NCBI RefSeq assembly: GCF_002355435.1
Contig: NZ_AP017313.1
Coordinates: 2,294,001-2,358,000, forward strand
Source of the DNA: Mucilaginibacter gotjawali
Lineage (GTDB): Bacteria; Bacteroidota; Bacteroidia; Sphingobacteriales; Sphingobacteriaceae
Direction: 5' to 3'
DNA length: 64,000 bases
Both the position numbers and the translations under genes were made by a program. Position 1 is the first letter of the stretch, and every line of letters starts with the position of its first letter. The notes under the pieces are model-generated. The model had not been told where the DNA came from, made no database searches, and saw nothing but the letters and a program-made list of their open reading frames with translations. This document shows positions 1-9,926 of the stretch, in pieces.

Positions 1-243
1 ACCGCCCTTTGTTAGCTGCAGCCATCTGCCCGGGTATTTAGCCATGGTTACTATTTCCCCGCTGGAATTGGTGTTCCACGAGGCCGGGAAATCACCGACG
101 TTGCCCGAAGTGAAATCATCGAAAAAAATTATTTTTTCACCGGGGATAAAATCAAATTTCGACACCGTTTTATTCTCGTCCTGGGCATAAGCCGCAACCG
201 AAAATAACAGCATCGCTGCAATCATTAGGTAAAGTGTTTTCAT
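1..243 (-). CDS. OmpA-family-like exported protein, 5' part only
   Basis: This is the first 81 codons of a gene that runs off the left edge; the ATG is the complement of 241-243. The product starts with a Sec signal peptide (hydrophobic core LYLMIAAMLLFSVAAYA, cleavage likely before QDEN). The next part contains FIPGEKIIFFDDF and GDFPASWNTNSSGEIV. From memory, this is the N-terminal pattern of Bacteroidota outer-membrane proteins that carry a C-terminal OmpA peptidoglycan-binding domain. That C-terminal domain lies outside the window, so the OmpA assignment is inference. It is transcribed on the same strand as the histidine kinase at 425-1756, which ends about 180 bases upstream of it. Confidence 0.55.
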   Translation of the reverse strand, partial: MKTLYLMIAAMLLFSVAAYAQDENKTVSKFDFIPGEKIIFFDDFTSGNVGDFPASWNTNSSGEIVTMAKYPGRWLQLTKGG

Positions 244-378
244 GGCTTAAATTTTCCCTAAATTAGGCCAGGCGGTAAAAAAGCTAAATGATTTTGCTCA
301 TTTAAATAAATGAAAGTTATCATCTATTTATTTGATAACGAATGGGGTAGTATAGTTAGGGCGGCTATTTTTGTTTAC

Positions 379-420
379 TATGAACCATGAACTATGATCC
401 ATGAACCATCAACTATGAAC
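379..420. repeat. Heptamer tandem repeat (YATGAAC)x6
   Basis: Six consecutive 7-base units follow the pattern T/C-ATGAAC, with single-base variants in units 3 (ATGATC) and 5 (ATCAAC). The array lies in the intergenic space between the histidine kinase and the OmpA-like gene. Seven-base short tandem arrays like this are typical noncoding repeats in bacterial intergenic DNA and may vary in copy number between strains. Confidence 0.8.
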
Positions 421-424
421 TTCT

Positions 425-1756
425 TTACAGTCCATCTTCAGGTAAATTAACACGGAAAATTGACCCACTGCCTTCTTCACTTTCCACTTCAATTGTTCCG
501 TTGTGTTTTTCAACAATCTGTTTAACTATGCTCAGGCCCAAACCGGTGGATTGTTCACCTTTAAGGCCGGGCCGGCCTGCTTTGGTAAAGGCATCAAAAA
601 TTATAGGTAATTTGTCTTTAGGGATCCCGATACCATGGTCCTTCACTTCAATGATGATACGGAAATTCTTTTTGCTGATATCTATCTCAATAGTGCTTCT
701 TTCTCTCGAAAATTTTAAGGCATTGCCAATAAGGTTGTCAATCACCCGTTGAAATTTCTCGTGGTTAAGCTGTACCCATGCAGGCACAACCCGGCAGTTT
801 AAGGCTATGGTTTTACTTCCTTTTTGATTTTCCCATTTATTGATAATACCCGCCATAAACTGGTCAAGGTCGGTCCTTACCGTAATAAATTCAGCTGTAT
901 TCTGGTTCCGGGCAGACTCAAGCAATTCCTCAATGATCGTACGTGCCTGTACACACGATGCTTTTATCATATTCAGGTTTTCCTGTAATTCAGCGTCTAT
1001 TTCGTCCATTTCCATCACCATGGCAAGGGTTTCAACCGCAGCTATCGGGTTGCGCAGGTCATGTGCCACGGTACCCAGCAATTGGCTTTTAAAATCACTG
1101 CTCCGCTCTATTTCCAGGTTTTTCTCTTTTATTTCGATCAACTGCAGGTAATAATTGAATTTGTATGAAAAGAAATAACGGGAGATTAAATAAAAGCCGC
1201 CCAGTAATACAAGGGAAATCAGTTCGTTATAAACTATTTCAGTAGGGTCGGTCTGTGCCCAGATCAATAGTGATGTGAATACCAGCGCCGCCATAATGAT
1301 CAGCATGATGGTTTCATAATATTCAAATACAAATAAGATGCTTACCGTTGACAGCGCTATTAAATAAAGAATCAGGGCGTTTTTGGGATCGGATGTTGCG
1401 AGAAAACTGGAATACATGCCGCAAACGATCAGGTACATCGCAAAACCAAAAATGAATAAAGACAATATGGCAGTCGCTTTAGGTTTTTTGCGATAAATAT
1501 TTATCATTAAATAGCTGAACGAATAAAATAAGGCACTTGATCCCAAAAATAGCCAGTTGGTGATATTGAATTCTGGAAAATTATCAGCCCTTGTGAGGCT
1601 TAAAGGAAATACCAGGTAAAGTACCCTGATAACAGCATTTAATATAAAGAATATGAGAGAAGCTACACGAACGGAAACCAGGTTTTGCCCGGTATAGTAG
1701 TTACGCCAGTCAAATTTATATTTATTACCTAAGTTTTTTAATTGGGCTTTGTTCAA
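425..1756 (-). CDS. Membrane-bound sensor histidine kinase
   Basis: A 443-residue kinase. The N-terminal ~200 residues form a sensor region of about six membrane helices with no large extracytoplasmic domain, followed by a short coiled linker (205-222). The HisKA domain has the phospho-accepting H232 in GTVAHDLRNPIAAVE. The HATPase domain shows the N box (NLIGNALKFS, 341-350), G1 (DHGIGIP, 373-379), F box (FDAF) and G2 (STGLGLSIV, about 403-411), so it should be catalytically complete. It would autophosphorylate and pass phosphate to a response regulator, but none is encoded next to it, making it an orphan kinase here. A promoter-like TACTTTTG lies 26 bases upstream of the start. The signal it senses cannot be read from the sequence. 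Confidence 0.93.
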   Translation of the reverse strand: MNKAQLKNLGNKYKFDWRNYYTGQNLVSVRVASLIFFILNAVIRVLYLVFPLSLTRADNFPEFNITNWLFLGSSALFYSFSYLMINIYRKKPKATAILSLFIFGFAMYLIVCGMYSSFLATSDPKNALILYLIALSTVSILFVFEYYETIMLIIMAALVFTSLLIWAQTDPTEIVYNELISLVLLGGFYLISRYFFSYKFNYYLQLIEIKEKNLEIERSSDFKSQLLGTVAHDLRNPIAAVETLAMVMEMDEIDAELQENLNMIKASCVQARTIIEELLESARNQNTAEFITVRTDLDQFMAGIINKWENQKGSKTIALNCRVVPAWVQLNHEKFQRVIDNLIGNALKFSRERSTIEIDISKKNFRIIIEVKDHGIGIPKDKLPIIFDAFTKAGRPGLKGEQSTGLGLSIVKQIVEKHNGTIEVESEEGSGSIFRVNLPEDGL

Positions 1757-1781
1757 TTTGGTTAGCGTTTAAACGGGGACA

Positions 1782-1789
1782 CAAAAGTA
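1782..1789 (-). promoter_or_regulatory. Candidate -7 promoter box of the histidine kinase
   Basis: Read on the minus strand this is TACTTTTG, an exact match to the Bacteroidota -7 consensus TAnnTTTG, 26 bases upstream of the kinase ATG. I did not find a TTTG -33 element at the usual distance. Confidence 0.4.
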
Positions 1790-2024
1790 TAAATTTTATG
1801 GTTCAACCTATAATCAAAAATCCTAAAAGCCGCTGTGACAAAATAACTTATTGAATTAAATTAAAAGGACATTTTAGCAGGATTCGGGTTGTGGCAGGAG
1901 ATTTGATCGGTTAACACCGGTAGCGATGAATAGACTGAACGGGTGTGTTATTTGCTTGTAATCGATGGTAATCCTTATCAAAACACTCAATCGGCTATAA
2001 AGGTCTATCCTAAAAACAAATATC

Positions 2025-4631
2025 ATGAATTTTAACAATTTTACCATAAAAGCACAGGAGGCTGTACAAAAAGCTTCTGAAATAGCTGCCGGGAACCAGC
2101 AGCAGGCGATTGAAACCGCACACCTGCTTAAAGGCTTGTTGCTGGTTGATGAAAATGTAATTACTTATTTGCTAAAGAAGTTAAATGTAAACGTTAACCG
2201 TTTAAATGAAACACTTGACGCGCAGATCAACTCGTTCCCTAAAGTAAGCGGCAGCAATATTTACCTGGCTTCGGGTACCAATTCGGCTTTACAAAAAGCG
2301 CAATCCTATTTAAAGGAATTTAAGGATGAGTTTGTATCGGTTGAGCATATATTACTCGGTATTTTATCAGTAAACGATAAAACCAGCACCGCATTAAAAG
2401 ACTACGGTGTAAACGAAAAAGACCTTAAAAAGGCAATCGTTAGCCTGCGCGGCGATAATAAGGTGACCGATCAGAATGCCGAAGCAACGTATAATGCCCT
2501 GAATAAATATGCCCGCAACCTGAATGAGTACGCGGAATCAGGAAAACTTGACCCGGTGATTGGCCGTGATGAGGAGATCAGGCGGGTAATCCAGATCCTA
2601 TCCCGCAGGACAAAAAATAACCCGATATTGGTTGGCGAACCAGGCGTTGGTAAAACAGCCATCGCAGAAGGTATTGCATTTCGTATTATTAAAGGGGATG
2701 TGCCTGAGAGCCTGAAAACAAAAACAGTTTATTCACTGGATATGGGCGCGCTGATAGCCGGAGCCAAATATAAGGGAGAATTTGAAGAGCGTTTAAAGGC
2801 AGTAATAAAAGAAGTAACGCAGGCAGATGGCGAGATCATTTTATTTATTGATGAGATCCATACCCTGGTAGGTGCAGGCGGTGGCGAAGGCGCCATGGAT
2901 GCAGCAAATATTTTAAAACCTGCCCTTGCGCGTGGCGAATTAAGAGCCATAGGCGCTACCACGCTGAACGAATACCAGAAATACCTTGAAAAAGATAAAG
3001 CGCTGGAGCGCCGTTTCCAAATGGTAATAGTGGATGAGCCGGATACTGCTGATGCCATTTCTATTTTGCGTGGCCTAAAGGAACGTTATGAGACTCACCA
3101 TAAGGTACGTATAAAAGATGAGGCTATTATTGCTGCGGTTGAAATGTCGCAACGGTATATATCCGACAGGTTTTTGCCGGATAAAGCGATTGACCTGATG
3201 GATGAGGCCGCATCAAAACTCCGTTTGGAAATGGACTCAGTTCCCGAAGCTGTTGATGAACTGGACCGCCGCATTATGCAGCTGGAAATTGAGCGGGAAG
3301 CGATCAAGCGCGAAAAGGATGATAAAAAAGTAAAGGAACTGAGCGAAGAGATTGCCAACTTATCAGCTGAAAGGGACTCGTTGCGTGCCAAATGGCAGGG
3401 CGAAAAAGACCTTGTGGATGGCATCAACATTAAGGTTGAATTGATAGAAAACTATAAGCTGGAAGCGGAGCAGGCCGAACGCGCAGGTGACTACGGTAAG
3501 GTAGCTGAATTGCGCTACGGTACCATCGTGAAAGCCCAAAAGGAAGTGGAAGAACTTAAGGCGGCGCTTTTGGAAAACCAGAGTGATAGCCGTATGCTGA
3601 AAGAGGAAGTTACGTCGGAAGATATTGCAGGGGTAGTTTCGCGCTGGACCGGGATTCCGGTTTCAAAAATGATACAAAGTGAGCGTGAAAAGCTGCTGCA
3701 CCTGGAAGATGAATTGCACAAACGCGTAGCAGGGCAGGAGGAAGCGATTGAAGCGATAAGTGATGCAATACGCAGAAGCCGCGCAGGCCTGCAGGACAAG
3801 AAAAAGCCAATCGGGTCCTTTATATTTTTAGGGACTACCGGTGTTGGTAAAACAGAGCTTGCGAAAGCTTTGGCAGAATACCTGTTTAATGACGAAGGTG
3901 CTTTGGTGAGGATAGATATGTCCGAATACCAGGAACGCCACTCGGTATCAAGGCTGGTTGGTGCGCCTCCGGGATATGTTGGTTATGATGAAGGCGGGCA
4001 GTTAACCGAAGCCGTGCGCCGTAAGCCTTACAGCGTAGTATTATTGGATGAGATAGAAAAGGCCCATCCTGATGTATTTAATATCCTGTTGCAGGTTTTG
4101 GACGACGGCCGGTTAACCGATAACAAGGGCAGGTTGGTGAATTTTAAAAATACCATCATCATCATGACATCGAATATCGGTTCAAACATCATCCAGGAAA
4201 ATTACCAGGATTATAGTGAGTTTGACAAAGACGAGATCATGTCGAAAACTAAAAATCAGTTGTTTGAACTGTTAAGAAAAACAATCCGTCCGGAATTTTT
4301 AAACCGGATTGATGAGATCATCATGTTCACACCTCTTGGCAGGGATGAGATTACCGATATTGTTAAAATGCAGTTTAAACAGGTGCAACAAACTCTGGCC
4401 GAAATGGGAATAAGCATCGAAGCATCGGAGGAAGCATTGGACTGGCTGGCACAATTAGGCTACGATCCGCAATTTGGTGCCAGGCCTTTAAAAAGGGTGA
4501 TCCAGAAAAAGATCCTGAATGAGTTATCCAAACAAATATTGGCGGGCAAGGTGGATAAAGACAGCAAAATAAAGCTGGATATGTTTGATAACCAGTTTGT
4601 GTTTTTAAATTCTCCTGAATTGGTGGGTTAA
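2025..4631 (+). CDS. clpB: ATP-dependent disaggregase ClpB
   Basis: An 868-residue ClpB (Hsp100) of normal length, a cytoplasmic hexameric unfoldase that works with DnaK/DnaJ/GrpE to rescue aggregated proteins. In order: Clp N domain (1-145, two repeats), first AAA+ module with Walker A GEPGVGKT (204-211) and Walker [10 protein letters not shown], a charged coiled-coil middle domain (about 400-530) that separates ClpB from ClpA and ClpX, second AAA+ module with Walker A GTTGVGKT (about 602-609), and a C-terminal D2-small domain ([14 protein letters not shown]). It lacks the IGF/L loop region expected for ClpP partners, consistent with a chaperone. It is monocistronic: divergent from the kinase and followed by two hairpin terminators. 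I saw no CIRCE-like inverted repeat in the 270-base upstream region. Confidence 0.98.
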   Translation: MNFNNFTIKAQEAVQKASEIAAGNQQQAIETAHLLKGLLLVDENVITYLLKKLNVNVNRLNETLDAQINSFPKVSGSNIYLASGTNSALQKAQSYLKEFKDEFVSVEHILLGILSVNDKTSTALKDYGVNEKDLKKAIVSLRGDNKVTDQNAEATYNALNKYARNLNEYAESGKLDPVIGRDEEIRRVIQILSRRTKNNPILVGEPGVGKTAIAEGIAFRIIKGDVPESLKTKTVYSLDMGALIAGAKYKGEFEERLKAVIKEVTQADGEIILFIDEIHTLVGAGGGEGAMDAANILKPALARGELRAIGATTLNEYQKYLEKDKALERRFQMVIVDEPDTADAISILRGLKERYETHHKVRIKDEAIIAAVEMSQRYISDRFLPDKAIDLMDEAASKLRLEMDSVPEAVDELDRRIMQLEIEREAIKREKDDKKVKELSEEIANLSAERDSLRAKWQGEKDLVDGINIKVELIENYKLEAEQAERAGDYGKVAELRYGTIVKAQKEVEELKAALLENQSDSRMLKEEVTSEDIAGVVSRWTGIPVSKMIQSEREKLLHLEDELHKRVAGQEEAIEAISDAIRRSRAGLQDKKKPIGSFIFLGTTGVGKTELAKALAEYLFNDEGALVRIDMSEYQERHSVSRLVGAPPGYVGYDEGGQLTEAVRRKPYSVVLLDEIEKAHPDVFNILLQVLDDGRLTDNKGRLVNFKNTIIIMTSNIGSNIIQENYQDYSEFDKDEIMSKTKNQLFELLRKTIRPEFLNRIDEIIMFTPLGRDEITDIVKMQFKQVQQTLAEMGISIEASEEALDWLAQLGYDPQFGARPLKRVIQKKILNELSKQILAGKVDKDSKIKLDMFDNQFVFLNSPELVG

Positions 4632-4683
4632 CTATCCCCGGAAATACCGGTTTAATAAATAGACTTGTTTTTAGTAAATATGC

Positions 4684-4720
4684 AAGGGCCTCTGCTGTTA
4701 AGCAGGGGCTCTTGTCGTTT
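4684..4720 (+). terminator. Rho-independent terminator after clpB
   Basis: A 13-base stem (4684-4696 with 4701-4713, two G-T wobbles) with a GTTA loop, followed by a T-rich stretch. It lies about 50 bases after the clpB stop. Confidence 0.75.
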
Positions 4721-4766
4721 TCGTGCATTTTTAATGCTGAGTTATAGTCTTTTTACCCTAAAAATG

Positions 4767-4799
4767 AAGCCGGGAAATACCTCGCGTAATTCCCGGCTT
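4767..4799 (+). terminator. Second hairpin terminator after clpB
   Basis: A perfect 10-base stem (AAGCCGGGAA with TTCCCGGCTT) around a 13-base loop, ending in a T-rich run. It is probably a back-up terminator or insulates the SusC/SusD unit downstream. Confidence 0.65.
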
Positions 4800-5044
4800 T
4801 AATTAACTTATTAACTGTCATCTTATTAACTACGATTTAATTTCTTTTCATAGGTAATAATTTGCTAGTTTTTTAAGGACGCCAAAAATGAGATTTAATT
4901 TTATAATATAATCGTAAAAAAATCGTTACAGTTAATAAAATTAATTGTAAGTAAGAAGTTACACGAAATTAGTGAAATTTCCGAAAGCAGGCGTTAGCTT
5001 TATCCCCTCAATTATTATTAACTAAAAAACAATTTACATTATTT
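4800..5044 (+). other. AT-rich leader upstream of the SusC-like gene
   Basis: Non-coding. No open frame with protein character and no exact TAnnTTTG box was found. It probably holds the promoter and 5' UTR of the SusC/SusD operon. Confidence 0.4.
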
Positions 5045-8000
5045 ATGACAAAAAATCTACTTATGATTTTGTGCATATTGCTATTAACTGGAAACCAGTT
5101 ATTTGCTCAAAATCTAACCGTAACAGGTAAGGTTACGGGGAAGGACGATGGGTTGCCCTTACCAGGCGTAAGTGTAAGCGTTAAAGGAAGCCCATCCATC
5201 GGTACGCAGACAGATGTTAATGGTAAATACTCGCTTACGGTACCGGCAGGCGCAACATTATCATTCAGCTTTATCGGTTATTCAACACAATTTTTGCCGG
5301 TTAACGGTGGCGTGTTAAATGTGGTTTTGGCGCCGGCAAGCCAGCAACTGGGTGAAGTTGTGGTTACTGGTGCGCTCGGTATCACGCGTACCCGAAATCA
5401 GCAAAGTTATGCCGCCCAACAGGTAAGCGGCGACGAAGTCAGCAAGCAGCGGTCAGATAATTTTATTGACGGTTTATCCGGAAAGGTATCCGGCCTTGAA
5501 ATCAAGCAGAATAACGCGCTGGGTGGTTCCACTAACGTTGTACTTCGGGGTGTAAAATCCATTACAGGAGATAACCAGGCTCTTTTTGTTATCGACGGGG
5601 TGCCCGTAGGTAATGAAAATACAAATGGCAGCAACCAGCAGCAGGGGGGCGGAGGATATGATTATGGCAGCCCGGCATCAGACCTTAATCCCGATGATAT
5701 AGAAAGTATTACGGTGTTAAAAGGCGCTGGTGCATCAGCTCTTTACGGTTCACGCGGAAGCAACGGTGTTATTTTAATAACTACTAAAAAGGCAAAAAAA
5801 GGTTTGGGTATTGTTATTAATTCAACCGTTAGCGTTGGTGAAATTGATAAGTCAACTTTTCCGCAATACCAAAAACAATATGGTGCGGGCTATGCTCAAT
5901 ATTTTAATAGCGGAAATATTTTTGGCAATGCAAATGCGCAGGTTGCGCCAACCGCTGATGACGCCTCCAACGGAACGGCCTTTAATCCAAATTTAAAAAT
6001 CTATCAGTGGGACGCATTTGATCCGACCTCGCCTAACTATGGCAAAGCAACACCATGGGTGGCAGCAAAAAACGACCCTTCGACATTTTTTGTGAAGCCG
6101 GTATCTACTAATCAAAGTATCATGATTACCAGTGGCGGCGAAACAGGCACCTTTAAATTAGGGTACACCAAGAGTATTGAAAATGGGGTGATTCCAAACA
6201 GTAAACTTGACAAAAATCAGGTTGATTTTGGCGGCACTTATAATATCACGCCGAAGTTAACAGTTGGAGCAGAGATCAATTTTTACAATACCAACGGCAC
6301 TGGTCGCGGCGGTACAGGTTATGATGGCAGTAACTCCGATAACCGCAACGTAATGACTAATTTCAGGCAGTGGTGGGAGACAAACGTGGATGTGCAGGAA
6401 TTGAAGGCGGCCTATGAAAGAACGCAATCAAATGTCACCTGGAATATGGCCGATCCGATTGACGGCAATACAAACCCCGCTTATTGGAATAACCCTTATT
6501 GGGTAACTGATCACAATTATGAGACCGATACACGTAACCGGTACCTCGGTAATATCAATTTAACTTACAAACCGACCTCATGGCTGAATATTACAGGCCG
6601 TACATCGCTGGATTCCTATTCGGAACTTGACCAGGAACGTTATGATGTGGGAAGTATAGGCGTTCCATATTATTCGAGATATAACCATTCTTATTCGGAA
6701 ACGAACTATGATTTGTTGGCAAACGTAGATAAAAACATTTCGAATGATTTTAACTTGAAAGCCCTGTTGGGTGGAAATATTAGAAGAGACTACGAAAACA
6801 GCATTTTCGCAAGCACTAACGGCGGTTTAATTATTCCCGGGCTATATTCTCTTTCAAATACAGTAAACGCACCATTGTCACCAACTGAATATGATGCCAC
6901 AAAAGAGGTTGACGGTATTTTTGCAGGCGCTACACTCACCTGGAAAAAGATGCTGACCTTAGATGGTACCATCAGGAGGGATAAATCATCCACGCTGCCG
7001 GCTGCAAATAACAGCTATTATTATCCTTCAGTTTCGGCAGGTTTCGTATTCTCAGAACTGCTGAAAAATTACACCTGGCTTTCATACGGAAAAATAAGGG
7101 CGAATTACGCACAGGTGGGCAGTGATGCACCGCTTTATACAGTTAACGATACTTACTCCATCGTTCCGCCGTTTGGTGCAAACCCTCAAACCCTGGTTAA
7201 CACCACAAAAAACAATCCTGATTTAAAACCTGAACAAACCAAAAGCAAGGAAATTGGTATTGAAATGGCTTTCCTGAAAAGCAGGCTTGGGTTTGATGCA
7301 AGTTACTACAGCACCAACACTTTTAATGAAATATTACCGGTAAACGTTTCAGGCGCAACAGGGTACAACTTTAAATATTTAAATGCGGGTTCTGTTGAAA
7401 ATAAAGGTGTTGAGCTCTCATTAAACGGAACCCCTGTATTAACCAATAGCTTTAGCTGGAAAATTAACGTAAACTTTACCGCTGCAAAGAATAGGGTTAC
7501 ATCACTTTATACTGATGCAACAGGTAAAGAAGCAAGTAACCTTGAGCTGGCAAGTTTTCAAAATGGCGAGTCGCTTAATGCGCCGCTTGGTCAGCCGTTT
7601 GGCACTATCCGTGGAACAGACTACGTTTACAACTCAAAGGGACAGAAAATCGTTGGGGCCGATGGGCAATACCTGATCACATCGACATCTAACAACAATA
7701 TCGGCAATACCAATCCCGACTGGACCGGTGGTATTAACAACAGTTTTACCTATAAAAACTTTTCGTTAAGCTTCCTTATTGATATCCGTCACGGCGGTTC
7801 GGTGTTTTCAAATGATTTGGCTTATGGTTTGGCTGATGGAATTTATCCGTTAACAGCCTATACAAATGACCTCGGCAAACCAGTTCGTAATACATTAGCT
7901 GATGGCGGTGGTTTCATCAGGCCGGGCGTTTATGCCAACGGACAGCCAAATACCACCAGGGTGACCGCCTATAATTACGGCGACTTTGGCGATGGCGCAG

Positions 8001-8278
8001 GTTTATTGCCGTTATCTGCTTTTGTATACGATGCAAGTTATGTAAAACTGCGCGAAGCGCTTATTGGCTATACAATGCCTCAAAACGTGATCAGCAAATT
8101 AGGCCCGATAAAGGAAGTAACCTTTCAGCTTATTGGACGGAATTTATGGATCATCCATAAAAACCTGCCCTATGCCGATCCCGAAGAAGGGCTAAGCGCG
8201 GGTAATTTGCAGGGCATCCAGGAAGGTGCCTACCCGACCGTTCGTACCATTTCGTTCAACCTAAAATTACGTTTCTAA
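5045..8278 (+). CDS. SusC/RagA-type TonB-linked outer-membrane transporter
   Basis: A 1077-residue TonB-dependent transporter of the SusC class, which imports oligosaccharides or other bulky nutrients through the outer membrane with a SusD lid. The Sec signal peptide ends at FAQ (20-22). Residues 25-105 form the carboxypeptidase-D-like regulatory domain typical of SusC (VTGKVTGKDDGLPLPGVSV). The plug domain (about 120-250) carries ALFVIDGVPVGN and GASALYGSRGSNGVILITTKK-type motifs, and the remainder is a 22-strand barrel ending in an aromatic C-terminus (FNLKLRF). A SusD-like gene starts 10 bases downstream. No glycoside hydrolase or ECF sigma/anti-sigma pair adjoins it, so the substrate cannot be inferred. 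Confidence 0.96.
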   Translation: MTKNLLMILCILLLTGNQLFAQNLTVTGKVTGKDDGLPLPGVSVSVKGSPSIGTQTDVNGKYSLTVPAGATLSFSFIGYSTQFLPVNGGVLNVVLAPASQQLGEVVVTGALGITRTRNQQSYAAQQVSGDEVSKQRSDNFIDGLSGKVSGLEIKQNNALGGSTNVVLRGVKSITGDNQALFVIDGVPVGNENTNGSNQQQGGGGYDYGSPASDLNPDDIESITVLKGAGASALYGSRGSNGVILITTKKAKKGLGIVINSTVSVGEIDKSTFPQYQKQYGAGYAQYFNSGNIFGNANAQVAPTADDASNGTAFNPNLKIYQWDAFDPTSPNYGKATPWVAAKNDPSTFFVKPVSTNQSIMITSGGETGTFKLGYTKSIENGVIPNSKLDKNQVDFGGTYNITPKLTVGAEINFYNTNGTGRGGTGYDGSNSDNRNVMTNFRQWWETNVDVQELKAAYERTQSNVTWNMADPIDGNTNPAYWNNPYWVTDHNYETDTRNRYLGNINLTYKPTSWLNITGRTSLDSYSELDQERYDVGSIGVPYYSRYNHSYSETNYDLLANVDKNISNDFNLKALLGGNIRRDYENSIFASTNGGLIIPGLYSLSNTVNAPLSPTEYDATKEVDGIFAGATLTWKKMLTLDGTIRRDKSSTLPAANNSYYYPSVSAGFVFSELLKNYTWLSYGKIRANYAQVGSDAPLYTVNDTYSIVPPFGANPQTLVNTTKNNPDLKPEQTKSKEIGIEMAFLKSRLGFDASYYSTNTFNEILPVNVSGATGYNFKYLNAGSVENKGVELSLNGTPVLTNSFSWKINVNFTAAKNRVTSLYTDATGKEASNLELASFQNGESLNAPLGQPFGTIRGTDYVYNSKGQKIVGADGQYLITSTSNNNIGNTNPDWTGGINNSFTYKNFSLSFLIDIRHGGSVFSNDLAYGLADGIYPLTAYTNDLGKPVRNTLADGGGFIRPGVYANGQPNTTRVTAYNYGDFGDGAGLLPLSAFVYDASYVKLREALIGYTMPQNVISKLGPIKEVTFQLIGRNLWIIHKNLPYADPEEGLSAGNLQGIQEGAYPTVRTISFNLKLRF

Positions 8279-8288
8279 TCATACAGAC

Positions 8289-9793
8289 ATGAAAAAAACA
8301 GCATTTATTTTTGTACTCGTCTCGATGCTTTCGGCCTGTACAAAAGATATAACCAAACTAAATATCGACCCTAAAAACCCGGTGAATGTTCCGTCTTACA
8401 GTTTGTTTACCGAGGCTGAAAGATCAATAACAAATACCGTTACATCAGCGAGCGTCAATTTAAATATTTTCCGTTTAATTGAGCAGCAATGGACCGAGAC
8501 TACTTATTTAAATGAGACGGATTACCAGATAACCTACCGCAAGCAACCGGATGCCATCTGGAGCGCTATTTACAGTGGCGCACTTACCAATTTGGACAGG
8601 GCCAAAAAATTAATTCCAACGGATGTAAACGATGCCGGAACCCAAAAAATGAGATAGCAATTGCCGACATAATGGAGGTTTACAGTTACTATTACCTGGT
8701 TACTACTTTTGGCAATATTCCCTATTCGCAGGCATTGGATATCAACCAGCCTTTTCCAAAATACGATGATGCGGCCACCATTTACAGTGAACTGTTAACT
8801 CGCCTGGATGCAGATATTGCGGCACTGAATCCTTCCGCAGGCAGCTATGGCAATGCGGATATTATATATGGCGGGATACCTGCCAACTGGGCAAAATTTG
8901 CAAATACGCTAAAGCTGAAAATGGGAATTACCATTGCAGACTTTGACAATGTTAAGGCTAAAGCCGTTGTGGAAGCGGCTGTTAAAGCAGGCGTTTTCAC
9001 CTCAAATGACGACAATGCTTTATTCGCATATGTAACAACCCCGCCCAATACCAATCCTGTTTGGGTTGACCTTGTGCAAAGTCAAAGACATGATTTTGTT
9101 GGTACCAGTCAGTTTATTGGTTTATTAAACCCTAACACAGCAACGCAGGACCCGCGCACGCCATATTTCTTTGCCGAAAACAAAAACAGTGTATACTTAG
9201 GGGCCGATAACGGCTCAGGTAGCGGTGGTATTGTTTATAGCAATTACTCGCTGCCCTCCGGGCCGCTGTTAACACCCGGGCCACCCACATCATCCCAACC
9301 CAAATCAATTGGCAGTGTAACAAACCCTGATTTCCCCGGCTTGCTGTTGGATTACTCTGAAACTGAATTTAACCTTGCTGAGGCTGTTGAAAGAGGGTAC
9401 AATGTAGGGGGCACAATTGAATCTCATTATGATGCTGCAATAACTGCGTCAATAACATATTGGGGCGGTACAGCCGCGCAGGCAAATGCTTATTTGCTGC
9501 TTCCAAATGTAGCATTTGCTACTGCCACAGGTACAACGCCACTACAAAAAATTGCCTTGCAGGAATATTTGGCTTTGTATAACCGCGGCTGGGATGCATG
9601 GATCGTAAACCGTAGGCTTGATTATCCCGCGTTAGTTGCGCCACCCAATGCTTATAGTGCGTTCCCCGTGCGTTTTACCTATCCGATAAGCGAGCAGAAC
9701 GTAAACGTGGTTAATTATAACCAGGCATCAACTGCCATTGGGGGCGATAAAGTTACAACGAAACTCTTCTTCGATACGAAGGGGGCTTATTAA
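8289..9793 (+). pseudogene. SusD/RagB-like lipoprotein, frameshifted
   Basis: A surface lipoprotein partner of the SusC-like gene 10 bases upstream, expected to bind the nutrient over the barrel mouth. It is split: frame one (8289-8657, 122 residues) has the lipoprotein signal with lipobox LSAC (C17) and the start of the SusD fold, then stops at TAG. The fold resumes in another frame with NEIAIADIMEVYSYYYLVTT and runs to 9793 (373 residues from ATG 8672). The break is at an A6 run (8644-8649); a seventh A would restore one 501-residue protein of normal SusD length. It resembles the SusD-like_2 (PF12771) branch. It is either a true recent pseudogene or a homopolymer error. The rest of the sequence is intact, which favours error or very recent loss. 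Confidence 0.9.
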
Positions 9794-9854
9794 CTATAAC
9801 TGGCCCTTCTGTAATTAACTACGAATAGGTGTAGTGGTAATTGTACTTTAAATT

Positions 9855-9888
9855 AAAGGCGCCCTTGGTAATACAGAGGCGCCTTTTT
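9855..9888. terminator. Bidirectional terminator between susD-like and PN-repeat gene
   Basis: AAAGGCGCC pairs with GGCGCCTTT around a 14-base loop, with T-rich tracts on both strands. It sits between two convergent genes and could serve both. Confidence 0.8.
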
Positions 9889-9926
9889 ATATTTATAACA
9901 AAGCGTCAAGCTTTTTGAATCGCCGG

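Noticed and set aside
8289-9793. Programmed ribosomal frameshift in the susD-like gene at the A6 run
   Set aside because: SusD genes are not known to use frameshifting, and no stimulatory structure was seen; a homopolymer deletion is simpler.
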